DNA from: Alcaligenaceae bacterium
GTDB taxonomy: Bacteria; Pseudomonadota; Gammaproteobacteria; Burkholderiales; Burkholderiaceae_B
Direction: 5' to 3'
Assembly (NCBI GenBank): GCA_013416455.1
Contig: JACCES010000001.1
Span: 575,962 to 639,961, forward strand
Length of the DNA: 64,000 nucleotides
Positions 26,655 through 34,583 of this stretch are shown here, piece by piece; position 1 is the first letter of the stretch, and the number at the start of each line of letters is the position of its first letter. The notes beneath the pieces were generated by a model that was not told the DNA's origin, ran no database searches, and worked only from the letters and a program-made list of their open reading frames with translations. A program made the position numbers and the translations under genes.

Positions 26655-27784
26655 ACCCGCTTCCACCCAGCCCCGTCCTGCCTCCGTTGTGCCGGCGCCT
26701 CGGGATCCGTCATCCCGTATTCGGCTTCTCGCACTCCGCCGATGTATGCGTGGAGATCGCCCGGGCCGGCGGCTTCCCCGTCATGGGCCTCTCGCGTGAA
26801 ATGCCGGAGGAGATTCCGGGGATTCTCCGGGATCTCGACGCCCGGATGAACGGCCTGCCTTACGGGGTCGACCTCATGCTTCCCCCCAATGTCCCGGAAG
26901 ACGCCCGGCTGGAAACGCTCAGGACGGAATTGCCCGCCGCCCACACCGCCTTCGTGGATCGGCTGCGCGAGGAATTCGCCATCGAGCCGCCGGCCCGGCC
27001 CAGTTTCTTTACGTCCCATGTGCGCTCCCGCAAGCTCTTCGACGAGCAGATCGAGCAGGTCCTGGCATCCGGAGCCCTTGGCGTTGCCACCGCCATCGGG
27101 CTGCGGGAAGACTTCATCCACCGTGCCAAGGCGGCCGGCAAGGTCACTTTTTCGCTCGTCGGATCGACCCGCCATGCCCGCAAGGCGCTGGAAATGGGGG
27201 TCGACGTGCTGGTGGCCCAGGGCTACGATGCGGGCGGCCATACCGGCCCGGTGGGGACCATGTCCCTGGTGCCGCAGATACTGGAAGTCGCCGGCGGCAC
27301 ACCGGTGCTGGCGGCCGGAGGCATCGCCACCGGCGCTCAGGTGCTGGGCGCCGTTTCCATGGGCGCCCATGGCGCATGGCTCGGAACGCTCTGGATGGCG
27401 GCAGCGGAAAGCCACACGCCGCCCGCCCTGCTGAAGCGCCTGGCGGACAGCCGCAGCGAAGATACGGTGATTACGCGGGCGCACAGCGGAAAGCCTTGCC
27501 GCGTCGTCCGCAGCGAGTGGATCTCGGCCTGGGAACGGGCCGGCAGCCCGGCCCCCCTGGGCATGCCGCTGCAGCAGGTATTGACCGGCGACATCTTCGC
27601 CGCGGTCCACGAACAGGACCGGCCCGACCTCATCTATGAAGCGGCCGGCCAGAGCGTGTTCGCCATCCGGGGGGAAACCACCGTGCGCGAACAGATGGAA
27701 ACGCTCGTGACGGAGCTGCGGCTCGCGTGGGACCGCATGACCTCCATGGCGCAACGCCCCACGGACATAAGTACTGATCGTTGA
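26651..27784 (+). CDS. Nitronate monooxygenase-like flavoprotein (NMO/2-nitropropane dioxygenase family)
   Basis: A 377-residue FMN-dependent TIM-barrel protein of the NMO family. Seen are RRLGIRHPVFGF at the N-terminus, FSLVGSTRHARKALEMGVDV, the catalytic-His loop AQGYDAGGHTGPVG, the FMN-phosphate site PVLAAGGIATGAQVLGAVSM and GAHGAWLGTLWM. The start overlaps the Bug2 stop. Family members oxidise alkyl nitronates, but many close homologues are only annotated by similarity and may be other FMN oxidoreductases, including enoyl reductase-like enzymes. Its place with a CoA-transferase and two dehydrogenases makes a role in the acid pathway likely, and a nitro-acid substrate possible. Confidence 0.87.
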   Translation: MNPLPPSPVLPPLCRRLGIRHPVFGFSHSADVCVEIARAGGFPVMGLSREMPEEIPGILRDLDARMNGLPYGVDLMLPPNVPEDARLETLRTELPAAHTAFVDRLREEFAIEPPARPSFFTSHVRSRKLFDEQIEQVLASGALGVATAIGLREDFIHRAKAAGKVTFSLVGSTRHARKALEMGVDVLVAQGYDAGGHTGPVGTMSLVPQILEVAGGTPVLAAGGIATGAQVLGAVSMGAHGAWLGTLWMAAAESHTPPALLKRLADSRSEDTVITRAHSGKPCRVVRSEWISAWERAGSPAPLGMPLQQVLTGDIFAAVHEQDRPDLIYEAAGQSVFAIRGETTVREQMETLVTELRLAWDRMTSMAQRPTDISTDR

Positions 27785-27817
27785 AGGCGGGCCGGGCCGG
27801 ACGGCTGCCGCTCCGGC

Positions 27818-27844
27818 CACCCACGGGGCAATGCCCCGCGGGTG
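27818..27844. terminator. Hairpin between convergent genes (bidirectional terminator candidate)
   Basis: CACCC-AC-GGGGC, loop AAT, GCCCC-GC-GGGTG: two stacked perfect stems with a symmetric AC/GC mismatch. It lies in the 73-bp gap between the NMO-like gene and the carboxynorspermidine synthase gene, whose ends face each other. There is no T-run, so intrinsic termination would be weak. Confidence 0.5.
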
Positions 27845-27857
27845 CCGGCGCATCCGT

Positions 27858-29153
27858 TCAGTTCGTGCGCTCGACGGCAGGCTCCGGCTTGCCCGCCGGC
27901 TGAGGGCTTTCCGCATACGGATCCAGCACACGGTCGCCGCTCGCATCCCGCACGCGGGTGACCAGGCCGATCCGGTTCATCAGCTCGATGAAGGGCCTGG
28001 GATCGAGTTCCTCGACGTTGGCCATCTGGCGGACATCCCACACGCCGTCGGCGATCAGCATGGCGGCGGCGACCACGGGCACGCCCGCCGTGTAGGAAAT
28101 GGCCTGGCTGCCGACCTCCTCGTAGCTCTCTTTGTGGTCGCACACGTTGTAGACCAGGACTTCATGAGGCTTGCCGTTCTTGCTTCCCTTGACCAGATCG
28201 CCGATGCAGGTCTTGCCGGTATAGGTTGCCGCGAGCGAGGCCGGGTCGGGCAGCACGGCCTTGACGACCTTGAGCGGCACGACTTCCAGGCCCTCGGCGG
28301 TGCGCACGGGTTTCTCGGACAGCAGGCCCAGATTCTTGAGCACGGTGAACACATTGATGTAATGATCGCCAAAGCCCATCCAGAAACGGATGTTGGGCAC
28401 GCCCAGGTGCTTCGACATGGAGTGCAGCTCGTCATGGCCCGTCAGGTAGGCGGTGCTCTTGCCGACCACCGGCAGTTCCCATTCCTTCTTGTGCTCGAAC
28501 ATGGAATTGGCCTTCCATTTGCCGTCTTCCCACGACCATACCGTCGAGGTGAACTCGCGGAAGTTGATTTCCGGGTCGAAGTTGGTGGCGAAATAGCGGC
28601 CGTGGCTGCCGGCGTTGATGTCGATGATGTCGATCGATTCGACTTTGTCGAAATAGGCGTCGATGGCGAAGCGCCCATAGGCGTTCACGACGCCCGGGTC
28701 GAAACCGACGCCCAGTATCGCCGTCACACCGGCGTCACGGCAGGCATCGCGGCGCTTCCATTCGTAGTTCTCGTACCAGGGCGGCGCTTCGCACACCTTG
28801 GCGGGGTCCTCGTGGATGGCTGTATCCAGATAGGCCGCGCCGGTTTCGATGCAGGCCTGCAGCACCGACATGTTCAGGAAGGGCGAGCCCACGTTGATGA
28901 CGATCTGGCTGCCCGTGGAGCGGATCAGGGCCTTAGTGGCCTCGACGTCCATGGCATCGAGCTGATGCGCCTTCAATTGGCCCGGGCCGCATTGGCTGCC
29001 TTTTTCCTTGATGGAGGCGATGATCGCCTGGCATTTTTCGAGTGTGCGCGATGCAATGTGGATATCGCCAAGCAGAATATTGTTCTGCGCGCACTTATGC
29101 GCCGCTACATGAGCCACACCGCCTGCACCGATGATAAGAACGTTGCGTTTCAT
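27858..29153 (-). CDS. Carboxynorspermidine/carboxyspermidine synthase (saccharopine dehydrogenase family)
   Basis: A 431-residue NADP-dependent reductase. The N-terminal Rossmann motif is MKRNVLIIGAGGVAHVAAHK, and the family blocks are IVINVGSPFLNMSVLQACIE, GVTAILGVGFDPGVVNAYGR and MGFGDHYINVFTVLKNLGLL. It belongs to the saccharopine-dehydrogenase-like enzymes (CANSDH/CASDH) that condense aspartate semialdehyde with a diamine to the carboxylated polyamine. The gene upstream on the same strand is the matching decarboxylase, NspC. They are separated by 159 bp that contain repeat copy B. Together they make spermidine or norspermidine without S-adenosylmethionine decarboxylase. Which polyamine is made cannot be read here. 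Confidence 0.94.
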   Translation of the reverse strand: MKRNVLIIGAGGVAHVAAHKCAQNNILLGDIHIASRTLEKCQAIIASIKEKGSQCGPGQLKAHQLDAMDVEATKALIRSTGSQIVINVGSPFLNMSVLQACIETGAAYLDTAIHEDPAKVCEAPPWYENYEWKRRDACRDAGVTAILGVGFDPGVVNAYGRFAIDAYFDKVESIDIIDINAGSHGRYFATNFDPEINFREFTSTVWSWEDGKWKANSMFEHKKEWELPVVGKSTAYLTGHDELHSMSKHLGVPNIRFWMGFGDHYINVFTVLKNLGLLSEKPVRTAEGLEVVPLKVVKAVLPDPASLAATYTGKTCIGDLVKGSKNGKPHEVLVYNVCDHKESYEEVGSQAISYTAGVPVVAAAMLIADGVWDVRQMANVEELDPRPFIELMNRIGLVTRVRDASGDRVLDPYAESPQPAGKPEPAVERTN

Positions 29154-29200
29154 TGGATAACCCCCCGGTTTTTAGAATATGAACAGCGCTGTGAGGCATT

Positions 29201-29315
29201 GCGGCCCGGCGGCCGCGGCCTCTTCGCCACTGTTCAGGAGCTTTCGGCTCCAGCTAATGACTGCCTCGCTCGGCCTCGTCGTCAACGACGGGGCCTGCGC
29301 GCAGGCGCGTGGTCA
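29201..29315 (-). repeat. Dispersed hairpin repeat, copy B (starts at the nspC stop codon)
   Basis: On the minus strand it begins with the nspC TGA (29315-29313), followed by CCACGCG. Stem 1 is GGCCTCGTCGT / ACGACGGGGCC with one T-G wobble (29272-29282 with 29285-29295). Stem 2 is GGAGC / GCTCC (29237-29241 with 29247-29251). Stem 3 is GCGGCC / GGCCGC (29201-29206 with 29211-29216). TGCCTCGCT is shared with copies A and C. Stem sequences differ from copy A, but pairing is kept. Confidence 0.85.
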
Positions 29316-30416
29316 GGACAGACTGCCGACGTAATCGTCAAAAGAAAATTCGCGCACTACGCGCACGGAACCGTCGGCTTCCTTCAAAGCGATCGACGGC
29401 ATGTTGACACCATTGAACCAATTCTTCTTCACCATGGTGTAGCCGGCGGCGTCCCCGATGGAGATCCGGTCGCCGACCCGCAATGGCGCTTTGAAGCGGC
29501 CTTCACCGAAGATGTCGCCCGCCAGGCAGGTCTTGCCGCAGATCATGTACTGATGATCGCCCGCGTCGTCGCCCAGCGGCGCGGTTTCACGGTAGATGAG
29601 CAGATCGAGCATATGGGCTTCGGTGGAGGCATCGACCACGGCCAGGTGCTTGCCGTTGTAGCCGATGTCCAGCACGCTGACTTCCAGAGTGGCGCTGTGG
29701 CGGACGGCCGCCTCGCCGGGTTCAAGATAGACCTGCACACCGTACTTATCTGCAAAGGCGCGCAGGCGCTCGCAGAATTCGGCCAGCGGATAGTCGCGCC
29801 CCGTGAAGCTGATGCCGCCTCCCAGGCTGACCCAGTTCAGGCGCCGCAGCACAGCGCCGTAACGCTGTTCGACCTGGCCGAGCAGTTCGTCGAAACGGTT
29901 GAAATCATCGTTCTCGCAATTGTTGTGGATCATGACGCCATCGAGCCGGTCGATGACAGCCAGGATGCGCTCGGGATCGCCCTCGCCCAGGCGGCTGAAG
30001 GCGCGGGCGGGATCGGCCAGATCGAAACCCGCACAGCTGACGCCGGGGTTCAGCCGCAAGCCGACCGGCTTGCCCCGGGCGTGCGCAGCGTAGCGTTCGA
30101 GCTGGCTGATGGAGTTGAAGATGATCTTGTCGCAATTGGCGACGACCTCTTCGATTTCATGGTCGGCATAGGCCACGCTGTAAGCGTGGGTCTCGCCGCC
30201 GAATTTCTGGTAGCCCAGTTTGACTTCATACAGCGACGACGACGTGGTGCCGTCCATATGCTGTCGCATCAGGTCGAACACCGACCAGGTGGCGAAGCAC
30301 TTGAGCGCCAGCAGGACCTTGGAGCCCGAGTGCTTGCGCACGTAATCGATGGCTTCCAGATTGCCCAGCAGGGCTTGTTTGTCTATCAGGTAATACGGTG
30401 TCGGTATGGTTTGCAT
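29313..30416 (-). CDS. nspC: Carboxynorspermidine decarboxylase
   Basis: A 367-residue PLP-dependent decarboxylase of the alanine-racemase fold type (NspC/CANSDC). It starts with MQTIPTPYYLIDKQALLGNL. The PLP-lysine region is VLLALKCFATWSVFDLMR, and the C-terminal part has CGKTCLAGDIFGEG with the cysteine and DIFGE motif characteristic of this enzyme, then GAAGYTMVKKNWFNG-like residues (DAAGYTMVKKNWFNG). It decarboxylates carboxynorspermidine or carboxyspermidine to the polyamine. A small XRE regulator ends 6 bp upstream and the synthase gene lies downstream, so the three form a polyamine operon with a leader hairpin. Confidence 0.95.
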   Translation of the reverse strand: MQTIPTPYYLIDKQALLGNLEAIDYVRKHSGSKVLLALKCFATWSVFDLMRQHMDGTTSSSLYEVKLGYQKFGGETHAYSVAYADHEIEEVVANCDKIIFNSISQLERYAAHARGKPVGLRLNPGVSCAGFDLADPARAFSRLGEGDPERILAVIDRLDGVMIHNNCENDDFNRFDELLGQVEQRYGAVLRRLNWVSLGGGISFTGRDYPLAEFCERLRAFADKYGVQVYLEPGEAAVRHSATLEVSVLDIGYNGKHLAVVDASTEAHMLDLLIYRETAPLGDDAGDHQYMICGKTCLAGDIFGEGRFKAPLRVGDRISIGDAAGYTMVKKNWFNGVNMPSIALKEADGSVRVVREFSFDDYVGSLS

Positions 30417-30422
30417 CGCGAA

Positions 30423-30818
30423 TCAGGGAACCGCCTGGCTGCTGGAGCCGACGGATTTCTTGTTGGTGTCCTTGGGGGACGAGGTTGCCGCCTTCTTGCC
30501 CAGGCGCTCGACGAGCAGGGGCGGGCGGTTGGGAAACGTGGCCAGTATCTGCAATTTGCCTCCTACGCCTTCCACGTAATGCTGCAGGGTGGACACCAGC
30601 ATGTCGTGGCGCTTTTCAATACGGGAAATCGTGCCTTGCCCCACGCCCATCGCAAGCGCCAGGTCGTCCTGGGTGTGCTGCGTGGCTTTGCGCAGGTCTT
30701 TGAGGGTGGCGACCGAACCTGCCTGGATGGGGGCCGGCAGGCGGTCGAGGCCGTTTTCCTCTTGTTTCGGTTTACTGTCGGCGGATGCCGTCATCGCCTT
30801 TTTGGGCTTCTTGGACAT
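30423..30818 (-). CDS. Small XRE-family DNA-binding protein heading the polyamine operon
   Basis: A 131-residue protein. A Lys-rich N-terminus (MSKKPKKAMTASADSKPKQE) is followed by a Cro/C1 helix-turn-helix (LKDLRKATQHTQDDLALAMG, then VGQGTISRIEKR), the segment LVSTLQHYVEGVGGKLQILA seen in XRE/HigA-like antitoxin-type proteins, and a basic Ser/Lys-rich tail. The ATG at 30818 is chosen because upstream codons cover the leader hairpin. It sits 6 bp upstream of nspC, so it is cotranscribed and may regulate the polyamine genes. There is no toxin partner next to it. Its function is otherwise unknown. Confidence 0.85.
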   Translation of the reverse strand: MSKKPKKAMTASADSKPKQEENGLDRLPAPIQAGSVATLKDLRKATQHTQDDLALAMGVGQGTISRIEKRHDMLVSTLQHYVEGVGGKLQILATFPNRPPLLVERLGKKAATSSPKDTNKKSVGSSSQAVP

Positions 30819-30846
30819 ATGAATGCTTTGCTTCGATAGCGGTAGG

Positions 30847-30888
30847 AAAAACGAGGGCTGCCCAGGCACGATTGCCGGGCAACCCTCG
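30847..30888 (-). terminator. Terminator-like leader hairpin (candidate attenuator) before the polyamine operon
   Basis: On the minus strand CGAGGG pairs with CCCTCG (30852-30857 with 30883-30888), TGCCC with GGGCA, and GGC with GCC, about 14 pairs closing a six-base loop. A run of five T follows directly (A-run at 30847-30851 on the plus strand). It lies 29 bp upstream of the XRE start codon, inside the presumed 5' leader and after no other minus-strand gene. An intrinsic terminator in that place is the architecture of an attenuator. Confidence 0.65.
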
Positions 30889-31088
30889 CTTATGCCCTGG
30901 ATGGTATATGCTTTCAAGTGAATATGCAACCAGCAGCATATTATCATACTGGCGGCGGCGGTGCCGAGCGGCGCTTTTCCGCCGGCCGCGGCGGCCGCGC
31001 GCGGCACCGGCATGCCGGGCCGGCGATTCTCCTCCAGCGTTTAAGATAACGGCGGCGTTACCCCATTCAGCCCAGGAGAAAACATCCC

Positions 31089-31541
31089 ATGCTCACCGTC
31101 CTGCAGCGCGTCACCGAGGCCCGTGTCATGACCGGGGGCCTTGTCATCGGCGAGATCGGCCCGGGCCTGCTGGTCCTGCTGTGCGCCGAGCAGGGCGATA
31201 CGGCGGCCGAAGCCGATGCCCTGCTCGCCAAGATACTCAGGCTGCGCATCTTTTCCGACGAAAACGGCCGCATGAACCGCAGCGTCCAGGATACCGGCGG
31301 CGGTCTGCTGATCGTCAGCCAGTTCACGCTGGCCGCCGATACCCGCAAGGGCAACCGGCCCAGTTTCACCCAGGCCGCCGCTCCCGAACACGGCCGGGCG
31401 CTGTATGAACATTTCCTGAAGCGGGCACGGGCCTCGCACCCCATCGTGGCCAGCGGCGAATTTGCCGCCAACATGCAGATACAGCTGGTGAACGACGGGC
31501 CGGTGACCGTTCCGCTGTCCATGCCGCCGGCCTCCCGGTGA
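31089..31541 (+). CDS. dtd: D-aminoacyl-tRNA deacylase
   Basis: A 150-residue DTD enzyme that removes D-amino acids (and glycine mischarged on tRNA-Ala) from tRNAs. The active-site motif LIVSQFTLAADTRKGNRPSF (SQxTL about 77-81) and the C-terminal FAANMQIQLVNDGPVTVPL, which holds the Gly-cisPro-like NxGP motif, are intact. It starts at ATG 31089 after CAGGAG. Its length is normal for the family. The gene is monocistronic or followed by the LysR gene 109 bp downstream. Confidence 0.95.
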   Translation: MLTVLQRVTEARVMTGGLVIGEIGPGLLVLLCAEQGDTAAEADALLAKILRLRIFSDENGRMNRSVQDTGGGLLIVSQFTLAADTRKGNRPSFTQAAAPEHGRALYEHFLKRARASHPIVASGEFAANMQIQLVNDGPVTVPLSMPPASR

Positions 31542-31650
31542 GGACGGCACGCCGGCGGCATCCGCCCGCTGGCGCCGGGCCGGGGCGGCTTGCGCATGAC
31601 GCGCTGTCAGCCGCCGGCCGGCCGCCGCCCGCTTTGGATAGAATGGCCGC

Positions 31651-32571
31651 ATGCAATGGACTCTGGATCAGCTTCGACAGTTCGTGACGACCGCCGAGAG
31701 CGGCTCGTTCAGCGCCGCCGCGCGCCGGCTCGGCAAAGCCCAGTCGGCCGTCAGCACCGCCATCGGGCTGCTGGAAGCCGACCTTGGCGTGGAACTGTTC
31801 GACCGCTCCCGCCGCAACGCCCAGCTTACCGACGCGGGGCAGCTGCTTCTGCTGGAAGCACGGGAATTGCTGCGGCAGGCCGACGCGCTGAACAACCGCG
31901 CCCATTCCCTGAGCACCGGCAACGAGGCCAGGCTGACCCTGGCGCTCGACGAGGCACTGCCCTATGCGGCGACCAGCACACTGCTTCGGGAAATGTCCGT
32001 GCGCTTCCCCGACCTGGAGCTCACCCTGCTGAACGGAACAGCCACCGAAGTGGCCCATTACGTTGACGAAGAACGGGCGCACCTCGCCTTCCATTTCGTG
32101 CGCGGCGCGCTGGCCGCTTCCTTCGAGCAGCGCCACATCGGGGCCGTTCCGCAGGGGGTGTTCGTGGCCGCGGACCATCCTCTTGCGCGGCTGGACGCCG
32201 TCCAGCGCAAGGATCTGGTGAAATACCGCCAGATCGTCATGCAGGCGGAAGACGTGCACGAAGCCTCGTACAGCCCCCGGCTGTGGCGCTCGGACAGCTT
32301 CTACAGCATTGCCGAAATGGTGGCCGACGACCTGGGCTGGGCCATCCTGCCCGTCAACGTCGGGACGGACGACGCCTACGACAAGCCCCTGCAGCAGGTG
32401 CACTGCCCGTCGCTCGCGCTGTCCCGGCTTTCGGTGCGCGTACTGTGGCGCCAGGGCTGGCAGCCCACACCCACCGTGAAGTGGGTGCTGGCCCGCTATA
32501 CCGAACTGCTGGGCCTGATCGAGACATCCGGCCCGGCATTGAAAGGGAGCATAGCCTTGCCTTCAAAATGA
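31651..32571 (+). CDS. LysR-family transcriptional regulator
   Basis: A 306-residue LysR protein. The N-terminal HTH is MQWTLDQLRQFVTTAESGSF, then SAAARRLGKAQSAVSTAIG and LEADLGVELFDRSRRNAQLT. A two-lobed effector domain follows, with LTLALDEALPYAATSTLLR and DDLGWAILPVNVG. It lies downstream of dtd on the same strand. No divergent target gene is adjacent: upstream is dtd, and the downstream gene is convergent. Its regulon is therefore not visible here. Confidence 0.94.
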   Translation: MQWTLDQLRQFVTTAESGSFSAAARRLGKAQSAVSTAIGLLEADLGVELFDRSRRNAQLTDAGQLLLLEARELLRQADALNNRAHSLSTGNEARLTLALDEALPYAATSTLLREMSVRFPDLELTLLNGTATEVAHYVDEERAHLAFHFVRGALAASFEQRHIGAVPQGVFVAADHPLARLDAVQRKDLVKYRQIVMQAEDVHEASYSPRLWRSDSFYSIAEMVADDLGWAILPVNVGTDDAYDKPLQQVHCPSLALSRLSVRVLWRQGWQPTPTVKWVLARYTELLGLIETSGPALKGSIALPSK

Positions 32572-32591
32572 ATGATTGTGTCCATCCATTC

Positions 32592-33386
32592 TCACGCCGG
32601 CGCTTGGCCTGAAATCGGCTTGAAGCTCTCCACCTGTCCGCGCACTAAATCCGCTACCATCTCCTGCCGCTCCGGCATCATGCGTTTCTCAATTGATGCA
32701 ACGCTCAATGCGCCTACTATGTCTTCGCTGGCGCCTCGCAAGACGACTCCCACTCCGATGACGCCCGAGACGGCGTAATTGACAGTAACGCTGTAGCGAC
32801 GCTGGCGCGCCGTGGCCACCAATACTTCCAACGCCTGAGGAGTCAGGCCGCGATAATAGGGCAACCGATCCCGGTTCCGCCATATCAGTTCCCCGGATGC
32901 TTGTTTAGGCAAGGCCGCGAGTATCGCGACACCGGCCGCACCGACACCGATTGGATGTCGATGTCCGACATTGACTGCAAGAGCCTGGATGGGATACGTA
33001 CCGATCGCCCGGCCGATGCACAGCGTGTCGAATCCGCTCTGCACGACGAGAAATGATGCGTCGCCGGTCGCATTGGATATGCGATGCAGCAACGGTGTGT
33101 AGTGTTCGAGAAGCCCCGTATTGCTTTGCGATGCGCGCCCGAGCTGCGTGCAATAAGGGCCGAGCACATAGCGTTTGCCCCCATCTTCCTGGATCAGCAG
33201 GCCTTCCTGCACCAGGCAGGTAATGAGTCGATGGACAGTCGCGTGTTCCAAACCGCTTATGCGCGTTAAGTCGACCAGGCGCAAGCCGCCAGGCTGACTG
33301 GCGGCAACGAGTTTCAGCAATTCAATCGCACGCGAAACAGTCTGTGTACCAGCGATGATTAACGGGCTCATGTCCGGATCGCTCAT
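32592..33386 (-). CDS. IclR-family transcriptional regulator (IclR3)
   Basis: A 264-residue IclR protein. The wHTH (LVDLTRISGLEHATVHRLIT) is followed by the effector domain with FLVVQSGFDTLCIGRAIGTY and HPIGVGAAGVAILAAL. It is divergent from a Bug receptor and a ThDP enzyme, which it probably regulates. Base composition is visibly lower in GC than its neighbours. It is not closely similar to IclR1 or IclR2. An imperfect palindrome lies just upstream of its start. Confidence 0.93.
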   Translation of the reverse strand: MSDPDMSPLIIAGTQTVSRAIELLKLVAASQPGGLRLVDLTRISGLEHATVHRLITCLVQEGLLIQEDGGKRYVLGPYCTQLGRASQSNTGLLEHYTPLLHRISNATGDASFLVVQSGFDTLCIGRAIGTYPIQALAVNVGHRHPIGVGAAGVAILAALPKQASGELIWRNRDRLPYYRGLTPQALEVLVATARQRRYSVTVNYAVSGVIGVGVVLRGASEDIVGALSVASIEKRMMPERQEMVADLVRGQVESFKPISGQAPA

Positions 33387-33391
33387 TCATC

Positions 33392-33408
33392 CATTATGTG
33401 GACTAATG
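33392..33408. promoter_or_regulatory. Candidate operator between IclR3 and Bug3
   Basis: CATTA (33392-33396) and TAATG (33404-33408) form a perfect inverted repeat with a 7-bp spacer, immediately upstream of the IclR3 start codon in the divergent region. The size matches IclR-type sites, but the sequence differs from the 17-bp palindromes at 19-24 kb. Confidence 0.35.
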
Positions 33409-33496
33409 ATAAATGCAGGAATATGTTCTGACAAACTGCCTTCGATTAGCGCTTCACCAATTAGAGACTGACTGTCCATACAACAAGGAGGCTGAC

Positions 33497-34471
33497 ATGA
33501 AGCAATATTTTCTGAAAATTCTGCTCGTATTCTTTGGTCTTGGTATTGCGTCGCATGGTTCTGCGCGGGCATCCGAGACATATCCAAAGAGGCCCATCAC
33601 CGTCATCGTTCCCTATTCGGCAGGAGGCATTTCCGACAGCATCGTCCGCAGCGTGGCTGAGGAATTGCACCGTACGCACGGTATCACGATCGTCGTTGAG
33701 AATCGTACAGGGGGGAATACAGTTCCCGCCGCTTTGGCGCTGACGAGGGCAAAGCCCGATGGCTACACAGTGGGCTGGTTTGCCGGCGCCACGTTCTCGA
33801 CAATACCGATTCTGGCTCCCGACATCCCCTACAAAATCGAGGAGTTTCAGCCCGTCTTCCTGGGATTTCAAGGGCCTTTAGTGCTCGCCGTAGGCAATGC
33901 CGTGCCGGCTTCCAACGTCAAGGAATACGTTGAATGGGTGAAATCCGAAGGAAACCCAGCATTTATCGGCGTTACCGCCACGGGCGGCAGCGGCCATCTG
34001 ATGGCCGCGCAACTTGGACTAGAAGCGCAAATCCCGATAGAAGCCGTAGCCTATCGCGGCGCACCGCCCGCAATTACCGAAGTGCTGGGCGGCCAACTGC
34101 CGGCGATGTTTGATGTCCTGGACACTTTCCATAAGCTACACGCGGCCGAAAAAATCAAGATCATCGGCCATACAGCCAAAAGCCGTCTGCCCATTATTCC
34201 AGAGGTTATGACATTTGAGGAATCGGGTTTCCCGGATGTAAGCGGACAGTTCTGGCAGGGGCTCTTCGCCCCAACGGGAACGCCATCCGAGATCGTGAAC
34301 TTTCTGCATATGCGGTTCAAAGAGGCATTCGACAGCCCAACCGTCCGTTCCAGATTATCGCCTGATCTCGAAGTAATGGGGCTTGATGGCAAAGCTTTCT
34401 CTGACTACATCACACGGGACCGCGATTACTGGCGATCGGTGATTCATTCCACCAACGTGAGCGTTCGATGA
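33497..34471 (+). CDS. Bug/TctC-type periplasmic solute receptor (Bug3)
   Basis: A 324-residue receptor. The signal peptide includes FLKILLVFFGLGIASHG and RASETYPKRP; the ATG at 33497 follows AAGGAGG. Family motifs are ITVIVPYSAGGISDSIVRSV, TIVVENRTGGNTVPAALALT, AKPDGYTV and FWQGLFAPTGTPSEIV. It is more divergent from Bug1 and Bug2 than they are from each other. It is divergent from IclR3 and 112 bp upstream of a ThDP enzyme, so the three genes form a small catabolic module. The ligand is unknown. Its stop is followed after 9 bp by a shortened copy of the dispersed hairpin repeat. Confidence 0.93.
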   Translation: MKQYFLKILLVFFGLGIASHGSARASETYPKRPITVIVPYSAGGISDSIVRSVAEELHRTHGITIVVENRTGGNTVPAALALTRAKPDGYTVGWFAGATFSTIPILAPDIPYKIEEFQPVFLGFQGPLVLAVGNAVPASNVKEYVEWVKSEGNPAFIGVTATGGSGHLMAAQLGLEAQIPIEAVAYRGAPPAITEVLGGQLPAMFDVLDTFHKLHAAEKIKIIGHTAKSRLPIIPEVMTFEESGFPDVSGQFWQGLFAPTGTPSEIVNFLHMRFKEAFDSPTVRSRLSPDLEVMGLDGKAFSDYITRDRDYWRSVIHSTNVSVR

Positions 34472-34480
34472 TCCGCAAGT

Positions 34481-34536
34481 TGACCATGCGTCTAAGCGCA
34501 AGCCTCTCCACTTTGCGGCCTGCAGGCCGGAGTTCT
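34481..34536 (+). repeat. Dispersed hairpin repeat, degenerate copy D (after the Bug3 stop)
   Basis: Read on the plus strand: TGACCATGCG, then AAGCGCAAGCCTC, matching the start of copy A (TGACCACGCG, AAGCGCAAGCCTC). It then jumps to the distal hairpin CGGCC/GGCCG followed by AGTTCTTCA, which is identical to the far end of copy A. The middle (stems 1 and 2, about 65 bp) is missing. It starts 9 bp after the TGA of bug3, again in sense orientation at a gene 3' end. Confidence 0.65.
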
Positions 34537-34583
34537 TCACATGAAAGCAAAAGAAATCCGTTTCATCCCGGAGACCATTCCAC

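Noticed and set aside
27831..30839. 1002-codon open frame on the plus strand, antisense to the polyamine operon
   Set aside because: It lies wholly opposite the carboxynorspermidine synthase, nspC and XRE genes, which have clear motifs. The translation is Arg/His/Gly-rich without any recognisable domain, as expected for a shadow frame in GC-rich DNA.
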